A DNA stretch of 51,100 nt from an uncultured Prevotellaceae bacterium (lineage in GTDB: Bacteria; Bacteroidota; Bacteroidia; Bacteroidales; Bacteroidaceae). The notes beneath the pieces were generated by a model, which saw only the letters and a program-made list of their open reading frames with translations, did no database searches and had not been told where the DNA came from. Shown here in pieces: positions 1 to 6,663 of the stretch. The DNA lies in the NCBI GenBank assembly GCA_900316985.1, contig ONFE01000008.1, forward strand, positions 1 through 51,100. The letters are read 5' to 3'. Numbering within the stretch: the first letter of the stretch is position 1; every line of letters starts with the position of its first letter. The translations under genes and the position numbers were made by a program.

Positions 1-39
1 AGTAAACCGATTACAGGATTAAGAAGGTATGAGAAATAA
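1..39 (+). CDS. Possible 3' end of a gene entering from the left
   Basis: Frame 1 of the plus strand is open from the window edge and ends at a TAA at 37-39, giving the tail SKPITGLRRYEK. Twelve residues are too few to identify a family, and any sequence has a fair chance of being open for this length. It is listed only because the neighbouring minus-strand genes do not cover it and the tail is basic and plausible. Sequence left of the window would settle it. Confidence 0.2.
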   Translation, partial: SKPITGLRRYEK

Positions 40-106
40 TTTGACAACCTATACCGGGATTATATTAGTTTAACCATCAACCTTATTCAGGACGAGTCAA
101 AAGGCA

Positions 107-208
107 TTTTGCTATCACTGCTATCACCTGTGCTATCACTAAATATTTTGCTGCAACTTTCAGTTATCCAAGCATTTGCGAATTCTAGTGATAGCAGTGA
201 TAGCAAAA
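107..208. repeat. Perfect 21-bp inverted repeat with internal direct repeats
   Basis: The left arm (107-127) and right arm (188-208) are exact reverse complements of 21 bp, separated by 60 bp. Each arm is itself made of two 9-bp direct repeats built on GCTATCAC / GTGATAGC, and a third copy lies at about 131-140. The RNA from either strand could form a long hairpin. The right arm is not followed by a U-run like that of an ordinary terminator. No coding sequence overlaps it. It resembles a remnant of a mobile or replication element, but no enzyme gene is visible in the window to support that. Confidence 0.75.
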
Positions 209-239
209 ATGGGGAAAAATCTTACGTGTAATGTAAGCA

Positions 240-440
240 TTCATAACCCCCCTCCCTAAACAGGGAATTTATGGAGCAGCGAGAGCAATGTTAAGTTTAC
301 TTAGACATTGCCGAGTCGTGACTTAAATCGCCGATAGGCAAAGGCCGGGCAAAGGCCGGGGTGGGTCTCCTAAAAGGAGAGAGCCGAAGCATTTCCCTTT
401 CAGGTTCTGCTCCGGCTCTTCTCCTCAATTGTTATTTCTT
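240..440. other. Structured intergenic stretch downstream of the small acidic ORF
   Basis: This stretch holds no convincing gene. It contains an imperfect palindrome at about 285-311 (GCAATGT ... ACATTGC arms around a TAAGT/ACTTA core), two direct copies of CAAAGGCCGGG near 339-361, a short palindrome TCTCCTAAAAGGAGA near 366-380, and a stem GAGCCG...CGGCTC near 381-420. The last stem lies just downstream of the minus-strand small ORF and could act as its transcript end, although no strong U-run follows. Confidence 0.4.
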
Positions 441-453
441 TATCTAAATCAAA

Positions 454-642
454 TTAGTTCTCTTTTTCTTCTTCGTCGCCCCAGATGCTGGTGTAAGAAT
501 CAGGAATACCTGTTTCATTCTCTTCTTCGAAATCTATTTCTTTAGCCTTAGGATTACTTGCAACTCCGCTATTTTCATCCATTATAATCTCCGATGCAAG
601 CATCACTATGCCTACAAGTGGCTTGATATATTCTTTTTTCAT
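454..642 (-). CDS. Small acidic protein, MKKxYIKP...IWGDEEE type
   Basis: A 62-residue protein with no recognised domain. It starts MKKEYIKP, runs through a Met/Ile-rich segment with no Cys and no clear membrane span, then a strongly acidic second half, and ends with IWGDEEEKEN. A second member with the same plan (Y-x-x-KP near the N-terminus, IWGDDEEE at the C-terminus) lies at 23560-23766. In both cases the small gene follows a large secreted protein on the same strand, here with about 23 bp between them, so co-transcription is likely. Short ORFs beginning MKK-x-YI-x-P are, from memory, common hypothetical proteins in Prevotella; I know of no established role. A precursor-peptide role is possible but no modifying enzyme is nearby. 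Confidence 0.65.
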   Translation of the reverse strand: MKKEYIKPLVGIVMLASEIIMDENSGVASNPKAKEIDFEEENETGIPDSYTSIWGDEEEKEN

Positions 643-665
643 AACTTTACTTTACCTTATACATA

Positions 666-2477
666 TTATTTAATGATTTTCTTGCCATTCTTTACATATA
701 CACCCTTCTGAGGATGAGCTACCTTCACGCCCTCGAGTGTATAGTAACTGTTATCGGAAACACTCTCGGTGCTGACATTGCTGATGCCTGTGACCTCTTC
801 CTCAAAACCTGCAAACTTGGCATGGAGTGGACCGTACCCTCCACGTTGGCCCCAGTTTCCTGTGTTCGTCGGTTGATTCCATTCATTAGTACGGAAAATC
901 ATAGATTCTGGAGAACTTGGCTTTACTACTATTGCCTCTGCTCCTTCGGCAGAATCATATAAGCCTGCAGGAAGGCTAAGGTATGCCTTATTAGGACCAC
1001 ATTTAACATTTGCCTTCACACGGAAGAAACCAACAAAATTATCATTTGAATCAGCAGTTACATTTTTAGCCTCCTTAAGAGAGGTGTCACAGAAATCAGC
1101 AAGGATAAAGTTGCGGTCTGTAACTTCCGTACCAGTAGTATATTGCTTCATATCACCTGAGAGAGGCCATGCTGCACTCCAAATAGAGGTGCTCTTGTAA
1201 GTAGGATAAAGAGTTGTTTGTGTTACAGTAGGAACCATATAGTTGTTAGTAGAAACACCACCAACAGTTGCACTTCCACGTCTGTAAGGAGCTACAAATG
1301 TGGGGTTATCACCTTGTTTGTTCTCTTCTGTATCGTCCCATGAAGGAATACGACCTAGTGAATAACCGGTTGAATTTTTATCTACCTCACCATAAAGAAT
1401 AACACCGGTATTAGCAGGAATTGCAAAAATTTGAGCTAATGTCACTTCATAACCTTGATCTACAGGTTTTAATCCTGTTACTATATATGCACGGAAATTC
1501 AGTGGAACCAAGCGTGCTACATTATCACTAAAAGTTCTAAGAACCACCTTGTTAGCAGGTGCTTTCTCTGGAGTACCTGAGGCTGAATTAATAAACTGCT
1601 GCCAACCATTGGCTCCTTCAAAATCCTTATGGTCTTTCAACCACTCCTGAAAAGCTCCCTTATCTAATGATGTTGCTTGGCTAAGAGGATGCCCAGTATT
1701 GGTAAAAAAGTCCTCTTTCCCCTCTGGAAAATGCAAAGTTGCATACTTCTGATAATTTGCATCTGTCTGTCCAACGGTAACCTTGAAATCGAAAGCATTC
1801 CGACCAGCTGCAGTCTCACCTTCAACAAAAACATCAATTAGACTTTCAATTTTGTCATTCATAAATGCCTGTCCTTCAATGTACTCAACTGTTTCAGGAA
1901 TCGTTATTGATACAATTGGAGTGGCTGTAACCGCATTAGTTTCGATGCAAGTCACAGAACTTGGAATGGTGAAAGTTGTTACATTATTTCGAGCTTGGAA
2001 AGTATCCTCATTCAAAGTTTTAACATTAGCGAGAATTGCTGTGGTAACATTCGCAAAATCTGTAAACCTCATACAGTTTTGATACTTTTTAACAGTCTGT
2101 TGGACTCCATTAATATCGGTATAAGAAGCATCACTTTTATAGGTTTCCTTGAAAGTTGCTTTACTGAAATCAACCGTTGTAGCAGCGAATGGTTTTAAAG
2201 ATTGAAAAGCACCTAAGGATGAAATCTGCACACCTGAATTTGTATAGAAATTCAAAGTTTCCGCAGCCTGTAATTTGCTTTTACCATCAGAATTAGTGAG
2301 ACTTTCATTATTAGCATTTAAATAGGTAAAAGAGCCTTCATTATCCACACCATTCTGCTCCGTACATGTAATCGTTGCTACTTTAAAATCTGCACTGAAC
2401 TTAACAGTCCATGAGTCTGCATTCGCCCCAACACATGCGAACGCACTAATTAAAAGCGTAAATAATTTTTTCTTCAT
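666..2477 (-). CDS. Secreted BspA-like leucine-rich repeat protein with C-terminal tail motif
   Basis: A 603-residue protein with an N-terminal signal peptide (MKKKLFTLLISAFACVGANA). Residues about 140-260 contain BspA/LRR_5-type repeats: paired segments TTFTIPSSVTCIE and VSITIPETVEYIEGQAF have the usual phi-x-I-P-x-x-V-x-x-I pattern. The long middle part, which includes many Thr/Asn-rich beta-strand-like segments, is not recognised. The end (YYTLEGVKV...KGVYVKNGKKIIK) matches the tails of the proteins at 23779-27129 and 27714-29165. Such tails resemble shortened type IX secretion sorting signals, but that link is an inference. It is probably a surface or secreted adhesion-type protein. It lies upstream of the small acidic ORF and may be in one operon with it. 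Confidence 0.75.
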   Translation of the reverse strand: MKKKLFTLLISAFACVGANADSWTVKFSADFKVATITCTEQNGVDNEGSFTYLNANNESLTNSDGKSKLQAAETLNFYTNSGVQISSLGAFQSLKPFAATTVDFSKATFKETYKSDASYTDINGVQQTVKKYQNCMRFTDFANVTTAILANVKTLNEDTFQARNNVTTFTIPSSVTCIETNAVTATPIVSITIPETVEYIEGQAFMNDKIESLIDVFVEGETAAGRNAFDFKVTVGQTDANYQKYATLHFPEGKEDFFTNTGHPLSQATSLDKGAFQEWLKDHKDFEGANGWQQFINSASGTPEKAPANKVVLRTFSDNVARLVPLNFRAYIVTGLKPVDQGYEVTLAQIFAIPANTGVILYGEVDKNSTGYSLGRIPSWDDTEENKQGDNPTFVAPYRRGSATVGGVSTNNYMVPTVTQTTLYPTYKSTSIWSAAWPLSGDMKQYTTGTEVTDRNFILADFCDTSLKEAKNVTADSNDNFVGFFRVKANVKCGPNKAYLSLPAGLYDSAEGAEAIVVKPSSPESMIFRTNEWNQPTNTGNWGQRGGYGPLHAKFAGFEEEVTGISNVSTESVSDNSYYTLEGVKVAHPQKGVYVKNGKKIIK

Positions 2478-2592
2478 AACTTGAGGAGTTTAAATTTATT
2501 AATGTTTTATTTAATAGTCTTTTCTCTCAGAATATCGGGCATCACTCGGCAGAACGTCACCCCAAAGCATATTACATGCTACTATTCGCGTG

Positions 2593-2623
2593 CAAATTTA
2601 ATCATTTTTTCGCATAACACAAT
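2593..2623 (-). promoter_or_regulatory. Likely promoter of the BspA-like gene
   Basis: On the minus strand a TAAATTTG box sits at 2593-2600. Nineteen bases upstream is ATTG (2620-2623), one base from the Bacteroidetes -33 TTTG. This leaves a leader of roughly 110 nt before the ATG at 2477. The rest of the 2478-2840 spacer shows AT-rich runs and no supported gene. Confidence 0.5.
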
Positions 2624-2840
2624 GAGAATCAGTAAAGAATTTTTCCTTACATCGTATTTTTTTTGATTTTAATCAAGTGTAGACTAACTGTTGACAGTGA
2701 AAAAAGAAAGAAATTATGGTAATTCTCTTATTGTCAGCGGCATAGTTGTGAGTCTTCCTATTACGTTGTCCTGGTCATTGGAGTCTTTTCTTCTGATGAG
2801 CGGAAGCGCAACAGGGATGTATACGGGAAAGATGCTTCTC

Positions 2841-2876
2841 AAAAAAAATTCCGCCCTACTCTGCAGCAGGACGGAA
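2841..2876 (-). terminator. Terminator after rplT
   Basis: Read on the minus strand, a 12-bp stem (arms starting TTCCG and ending CGGAA, two G-U pairs) with a short loop is followed by eight U residues. It lies about 24 bp past the rplT stop and is a standard intrinsic terminator for the infC-rpmI-rplT transcript. Confidence 0.85.
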
Positions 2877-2899
2877 CTTTATAAATGCTTTGAAATTTC

Positions 2900-3244
2900 T
2901 TACTTAACCTTCTCCACGATGGCCTTGAAAGCCTGGGGATTGTTCATGGCGAGGTCGGCGAGCACCTTGCGGTTGATCTCGATACCGGCCTTATGGAGAG
3001 CACCCATCAGTTGTGAGTAGCTGAGACCTTCGATGCGGGCTGCTGCATTGATACGCTGAATCCAGAGAGCGCGGAAGTTGCGCTTCTTGTTCTTGCGGTC
3101 ACGATATGCATAGGTGAGACCTTTCTCGTAGGTGTTCTTGGCAACGGTCCAAACGTTCTTACGTGCGCCAAAGTAGCCGCGTGTAAGTTTCAGAATTCTC
3201 TTTCTTCTTGCTCTTGAAGCAACATGATTTACTGATCTTGGCAT
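2900..3244 (-). CDS. rplT: 50S ribosomal protein L20
   Basis: A 114-residue protein, the normal length for bacterial L20. It shows the family's hallmarks: an N-terminal basic arm [28 protein letters not shown] near residue 30, [18 protein letters not shown], and RINAAAR-x-x-G-x-SYS. L20 binds 23S rRNA early in large-subunit assembly and in several bacteria also represses its own operon. It follows rpmI by 27 bp in the conserved infC-rpmI-rplT order and is followed by an intrinsic terminator. Confidence 0.97.
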   Translation of the reverse strand: MPRSVNHVASRARRKRILKLTRGYFGARKNVWTVAKNTYEKGLTYAYRDRKNKKRNFRALWIQRINAAARIEGLSYSQLMGALHKAGIEINRKVLADLAMNNPQAFKAIVEKVK

Positions 3245-3271
3245 AATTCTTTTCCTTTCTAATTAATTAAA

Positions 3272-3469
3272 TTAACGGAGGCAGAGCAGATCGCGTACCT
3301 GCTTCAAGTTGCTGTTGTCTACAATTGCCTGGTGCACCAGGTTTCTCTTCTGTTTCTTGGTCTTTTTGGTCAAGATGTGGCTGTGATAAGCGTGATGACG
3401 CTTGATCTTGCCTGTTCCGGTGAAGCTGAAGCGCTTCTTGGCTCCGGAGTTTGTCTTTACTTTTGGCAT
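3272..3469 (-). CDS. rpmI: 50S ribosomal protein L35
   Basis: A 65-residue basic protein, the usual length for L35. It begins [23 protein letters not shown] and carries the H-x-H-I-L-x-K-K-T-K-K-x-K-R-x-L motif. It is a structural component of the large subunit. It lies between infC and rplT. The 187-bp gap to infC is filled by short tandem repeats and by two hairpins close to the rpmI start that might carry regulation, so its translation may be partly separate from infC. Confidence 0.97.
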   Translation of the reverse strand: MPKVKTNSGAKKRFSFTGTGKIKRHHAYHSHILTKKTKKQKRNLVHQAIVDNSNLKQVRDLLCLR

Positions 3470-3512
3470 TTTTTTAAACTTTAAATTATTAATATTATAT
3501 TAATGTGAGGCG

Positions 3513-3564
3513 GCAACGTATTACCAAGACGTTACGCGCACTCGGGGTTTTGCATCTTCGATGC
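3513..3564 (-). promoter_or_regulatory. Two hairpins in the rpmI leader, possible control site
   Basis: The infC-rpmI spacer contains a stem-loop GCATC-TTC-GATGC (3552-3564) and a second stem with AACGT/ACGTT arms (3515-3519 with 3529-3533), 45-95 nt upstream of the rpmI ATG. L20 autoregulates rpmI-rplT in other bacteria, so a leader structure here is plausible. I do not see a clear copy of a known L20 site, so the regulatory role is inference only. Confidence 0.3.
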
Positions 3565-3595
3565 GTTTCAAGATCCAAGTTTCAAGATTCAAGTG
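3565..3595. repeat. Heptad array, GTTTCAA family
   Basis: Four consecutive 7-mers (GTTTCAA, GATCCAA, GTTTCAA, GATTCAA) lie in the infC-rpmI spacer. On the minus (coding) strand the unit reads TTGAAAC-like, so TGA recurs at multiples of 7 bases. Confidence 0.85.
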
Positions 3596-3599
3596 TTTT

Positions 3600-3672
3600 C
3601 GTGATAACGTTATTACGATTTAACGGGATAACGTCAATTCTTCACTCTACACTTTTTCACTCTTCACTTTCT
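3600..3672. repeat. Adjacent heptad arrays, ATAACG and CTTCACT families, running into the infC stop
   Basis: Degenerate units built on GATAACG (about 3602-3636) are followed by units of CTTCACT/CTACACT (about 3638-3672). On the minus strand the second array reads AGAGTGA-like. The infC stop codon (TGA at 3657-3659) is one of its units, so the final Glu-Ser-Glu-Glu of IF-3 is encoded inside the array. Confidence 0.75.
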
Positions 3673-4367
3673 GACTTGAGCTTGGCCAGGATGTCTTCGC
3701 CGTTCTTGATGTTGGCGAACATACCTCCGTTGGCGGGAGCCTCAGCATCGATCTCTTTCACTCTCTGGTCTTTACCCTTTGCCTGCTCCTTGGCATCGGC
3801 CTCAGCCTGCTCACGGTCGCGCTTCTGCTGGCTCTTCTTGGCCACGCCGGCCTTCTTGGGGCTCATGTAGAGGAACATCTTCTTGCCCTCCAATGACGGC
3901 ATCTGGTCAACCTTGCCGTATTCTTCGAGGTCGTTGGCAAAACGCAGCAACAGCACTTCGCCCTGCTCCTTGAAGAGGATGCTTCGTCCGCGGAAGAACA
4001 CATAGGCACGCACCTTGTTGCCTTCTTCCAGGAACTCCTTGGCATGCTTCAGCTTGAAGTTGTAGTCGTGCTCGTCAGTCTGAGGTCCGAAGCGGATTTC
4101 CTTGACTTCCTGCTTCACCTGCTTCTGCTTCATTTCCTTGGCACGCTTCTTCTGCTGATAGAGGAACTTACTGTAGTCAATGAGGCGGCATACGGGAGGA
4201 TTGGCATTGGGGGAGATCTCTACGAGATCCACGCCTTCGTCGCGGGCCATGTCAAGTGCCTGACGGGTAGGCACCACGGTGGAGCCGTTTTCACCCACAA
4301 TTCTCACTTCACGAACACGAATCTGCTCGTTAATTCGGTATTGATTACCTTTTTTGTCTTGCTTCAT
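3657..4367 (-). CDS. infC: Translation initiation factor IF-3
   Basis: A 236-residue protein. The IF3 N-domain occupies about residues 10-80 ([17 protein letters not shown], then [30 protein letters not shown], the family signature). The C-domain covers about 86-170 ([39 protein letters not shown]). A charged Lys/Glu/Ala-rich extension of about 60 residues follows, which makes it longer than the roughly 180-residue E. coli protein. IF-3 binds the 30S subunit and polices start-codon choice. The start used here is an ordinary ATG, so the AUU-based autoregulation known from enterobacteria is not evident. A TACCTTTG box lies about 50 bp upstream. Confidence 0.97.
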   Translation of the reverse strand: MKQDKKGNQYRINEQIRVREVRIVGENGSTVVPTRQALDMARDEGVDLVEISPNANPPVCRLIDYSKFLYQQKKRAKEMKQKQVKQEVKEIRFGPQTDEHDYNFKLKHAKEFLEEGNKVRAYVFFRGRSILFKEQGEVLLLRFANDLEEYGKVDQMPSLEGKKMFLYMSPKKAGVAKKSQQKRDREQAEADAKEQAKGKDQRVKEIDAEAPANGGMFANIKNGEDILAKLKSESEE

Positions 4368-4415
4368 TAACTGTTTTAAAAGTTCTTACTCGAGTGATAA
4401 TTTCGAAATCGGCTG

Positions 4416-4460
4416 CAAAGGTAGTAATTTTAAGTGAAGAGTGAAGAGTGAAGAGTGAAG
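4416..4460 (-). promoter_or_regulatory. infC promoter with a heptad array in the -33 region
   Basis: The minus strand carries TACCTTTG at 4416-4423, a match to the -7 box TAnnTTTG. No TTTG is found at the expected -33 distance. That position is occupied by the four perfect heptads at 4433-4460. Confidence 0.6.
4433..4460. repeat. Four perfect heptads AGTGAAG
   Basis: AGTGAAG is repeated four times without a mismatch. The TGA of each unit is on the plus strand, opposite to the flanking genes. The array lies immediately upstream of the infC -7 box and is roughly the reverse complement of the array at the thrS 3' end (4562-4606), so the two could pair in a read-through transcript. Confidence 0.9.
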
Positions 4461-4561
4461 AATTTCATTATTCCCCACCTCAATTTACATATTTTTAACA
4501 AACAGAGGGATTGAAAGGGATATAAAAACGTTGAAAACTTACATTATGAACTTTTCTTTGT

Positions 4562-4606
4562 TCATTCTTCACTATTCACAATTCACTCTTTACTTTTTAC
4601 TCTTCA
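4562..4606. repeat. Heptad array starting at the thrS stop codon
   Basis: On the minus strand, units of the form AAAGTAA, AGAGTGA, ATTGTGA, ATAGTGA and AGAATGA follow directly from the thrS stop (TAA). Each unit ends in a stop triplet, so all three frames are closed within about 20 nt. Confidence 0.8.
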
Positions 4607-6561
4607 GGACGGATGTCGGTGGCCTTGAGCATTTCGGAAACCTCGGCGTTGATCTTTGCGGCGAAGTCCTCCTTCTTCATCTGACCCTGGTCACCACCAC
4701 CCTGCTTGCGGACGCTGACCAGACCTTCAGCCTGCTCCTTCTCACCTACGACAAGCATGTAAGGAATGCGGCGCAACTCGTTGTCACGAATCTTGCGGCC
4801 AATCTTCTCGTTGCGGTTGTCCACGCTGGCACGGATACCCTGCTGACCGAGATAGCTCTGCACGTTCTTGGCGTAGTCGTTGAACTTCTCAGAGATAGGC
4901 AGAATCATCACCTGGTCGGGCGTGAGCCACAAGGGGAAATGTCCGGCAGTATGCTCAATGAGCACAGCGGTGAAACGCTCCATAGAACCGAAAGGAGCAC
5001 GGTGGATCATCACCGGCGTCTGCTTGGAGTTGTCCTCAGCGGTATATTCAAGCTTGAAGCGCACGGGGAGGTTGTAGTCCACCTGAATGGTACCCAACTG
5101 CCAGCGACGGCCGATGGCATCCTTCACCATGAAGTCGAGCTTGGGTCCGTAGAAGGCAGCCTCACCCAATTCCACCTTGGCTTCGAGCCCTTTCTCCTTA
5201 CAGGCATCGATGATAGCCTGCTCAGCCTCGGCCCAAACCTCATCGCTACCGATATACTTCTCGTGGTCGTTAGGATCACGGAGCGAAATCTGAGCCTCGA
5301 AGTTGTCGAAATTGAAGGTAGAGAACACAGTCTTGATAATGTCCATCACGCGCATGAACTCGGTCTTGATCTGATCGGGACGGCAGAAGATGTGGGCATC
5401 ATCCTGCGTGAATGAGCGCACGCGTGTGAGTCCGTGGAGCTCGCCGCTCTTCTCATAACGATAGACCGTACCAAACTCAGCAATACGCAAAGGCAGGTCC
5501 TTGTAGGAGCGGGGCTTATTGGCGAAAATCTCACAATGGTGAGGGCAGTTCATCGGCTTCAGCATGTACTCCTCATCCTCCTCGGGGGTGTGGATGGGCT
5601 GGAACGAATCCTTGCCATAGTGGGCATAGTGGCCAGAGGTCACATAGAGGTTCTTCGAGCCGATATGCGGAGTGATAACTTCCTGATAGCCATAGTTTTT
5701 CTGGATTTTGCGCAACATATCCTGCAGGCGCAGACGAAGGTCTGTTCCCTTGGGGAGCCAAATGGGCAGGCCCTTACCTACGCGGTCGGAGAACATGAAG
5801 AGTTCCATTTCCTTACCGATCTTGCGGTGGTCGCGCTTCTTGGCCTCTTCAAGCATCACGAGATACTCGTCGAGCATCTTCTGCTTGGGGAAGGTGATAC
5901 CATAGATACGCGTCATCTGCTCGCGCTTGGCATCGCCGCGCCAGAAAGCACCGGCAACGCTTGTTATCTTGATGGCCTTGATGATACCTGTCGACATCAG
6001 GTGAGGACCGCGGCAAAGGTCGGTAAAGGCGCCCTGTGTATAGGTGGAAATCGTACCGTCCTCCAAGTCCTGATCAATATGCTCGCACTTGTACTCCTGG
6101 CCGTCGGCCTTGAATTCCTTCAGGGCATCTGCCTTGGAGACATCGCGGCGAACAACGGCCTCGTCCTTCTTGGCCAGTTCTTTCATCTTGGCCTCAATCT
6201 TCGGGAAGTCGTTCTCTGAGATAGCCGTACCTTCAGGCGGCATCACGTCATAGAAGAAACCGTTCTCGACGGCAGGTCCGAAACCGAACTGGATGCCGGG
6301 ATAGAGTTCCTGAAGAGCCTCGGCCAAAAGGTGGGCGGAGGTGTGCCAGAAGGTGTGCTTACCCTCCTCGTCCTCAAACTTGTAGAGGGCGATGGTAGCG
6401 TCTTCGTTAATGGGTCGGTTCAACTCTGTGGTCTCACCATTCACGCCGCAACTCACAACGTTGCGTGCCAGAGCCGGTGAGATGCTCTCGGCAATCTGTA
6501 AACCAGTGACGCCCTGCTCATATTCGCGTACAGAGCCGTCAGGGAAAGTGATTTTAATCAT
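4597..6561 (-). CDS. thrS: Threonyl-tRNA synthetase
   Basis: A 654-residue class II synthetase charging tRNA-Thr. Order of parts: TGS domain (about 1-62); editing domain with H-T-S-A-H at about 73-77 and the C-R-G-P-H motif near 184 ([15 protein letters not shown]); catalytic core about 245-540 with motif 2 around [15 protein letters not shown] and zinc-ligand segments [15 protein letters not shown] and [11 protein letters not shown]-terminal anticodon-binding domain starting near [10 protein letters not shown]. The length is normal. It heads the thrS-infC-rpmI-rplT cluster with its own TACCTTTG promoter box. A short tandem array lies upstream of that promoter and another starts at its stop codon. 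Confidence 0.98.
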   Translation of the reverse strand: MIKITFPDGSVREYEQGVTGLQIAESISPALARNVVSCGVNGETTELNRPINEDATIALYKFEDEEGKHTFWHTSAHLLAEALQELYPGIQFGFGPAVENGFFYDVMPPEGTAISENDFPKIEAKMKELAKKDEAVVRRDVSKADALKEFKADGQEYKCEHIDQDLEDGTISTYTQGAFTDLCRGPHLMSTGIIKAIKITSVAGAFWRGDAKREQMTRIYGITFPKQKMLDEYLVMLEEAKKRDHRKIGKEMELFMFSDRVGKGLPIWLPKGTDLRLRLQDMLRKIQKNYGYQEVITPHIGSKNLYVTSGHYAHYGKDSFQPIHTPEEDEEYMLKPMNCPHHCEIFANKPRSYKDLPLRIAEFGTVYRYEKSGELHGLTRVRSFTQDDAHIFCRPDQIKTEFMRVMDIIKTVFSTFNFDNFEAQISLRDPNDHEKYIGSDEVWAEAEQAIIDACKEKGLEAKVELGEAAFYGPKLDFMVKDAIGRRWQLGTIQVDYNLPVRFKLEYTAEDNSKQTPVMIHRAPFGSMERFTAVLIEHTAGHFPLWLTPDQVMILPISEKFNDYAKNVQSYLGQQGIRASVDNRNEKIGRKIRDNELRRIPYMLVVGEKEQAEGLVSVRKQGGGDQGQMKKEDFAAKINAEVSEMLKATDIRPEE

Positions 6562-6592
6562 ATCTACAATATATGTTTTTATTTATCGGCTG

Positions 6593-6600
6593 CAAAGGTA
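6593..6600 (-). promoter_or_regulatory. thrS -7 promoter box
   Basis: TACCTTTG on the minus strand, followed by GCAGCC exactly as at the infC promoter. It gives a leader of about 25-30 nt. The -33 region is occupied by the tandem array at 6601-6647, and no TTTG is visible at the right distance. Confidence 0.6.
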
Positions 6601-6647
6601 ATGAGAAATTGAGAGAATGAGAAATTGAGAGAATGAGAAATTGAAAG
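6601..6647. repeat. 16-bp (2 x 8) tandem array upstream of thrS
   Basis: The unit ATGAGAAATTGAGAGA is repeated about 2.8 times. It can be read as alternating 8-mers TGAGAAAT and TGAGAGAA, so a TGA recurs every 8 bases on the plus strand. It abuts the thrS -7 box. Confidence 0.9.
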
Positions 6648-6663
6648 GTTTACGTTTTTTAAC

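Noticed and set aside
1-2640. Integrated mobile element at the left end
   Set aside because: Inverted repeats are present but no integrase, transposase, relaxase or Rep gene is seen; the idea needs sequence outside the window.
2691-3020. 109-codon plus-strand frame upstream of and over rplT
   Set aside because: The end is antisense to rplT and the beginning crosses the rplT terminator; no family resemblance.
4365-4367. Non-standard AUU start for infC with autoregulation
   Set aside because: The start codon here is an ordinary ATG and no AUU in frame fits the family N-terminus better.
5434-6219. Long plus-strand frame (261 codons) opposite thrS
   Set aside because: It lies wholly antisense to thrS, its product has no recognisable domain, and it is explained by codon bias of the real gene. 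The same holds for long frames opposite the CE15, umuD, MscS, yidC and S9 peptidase genes.
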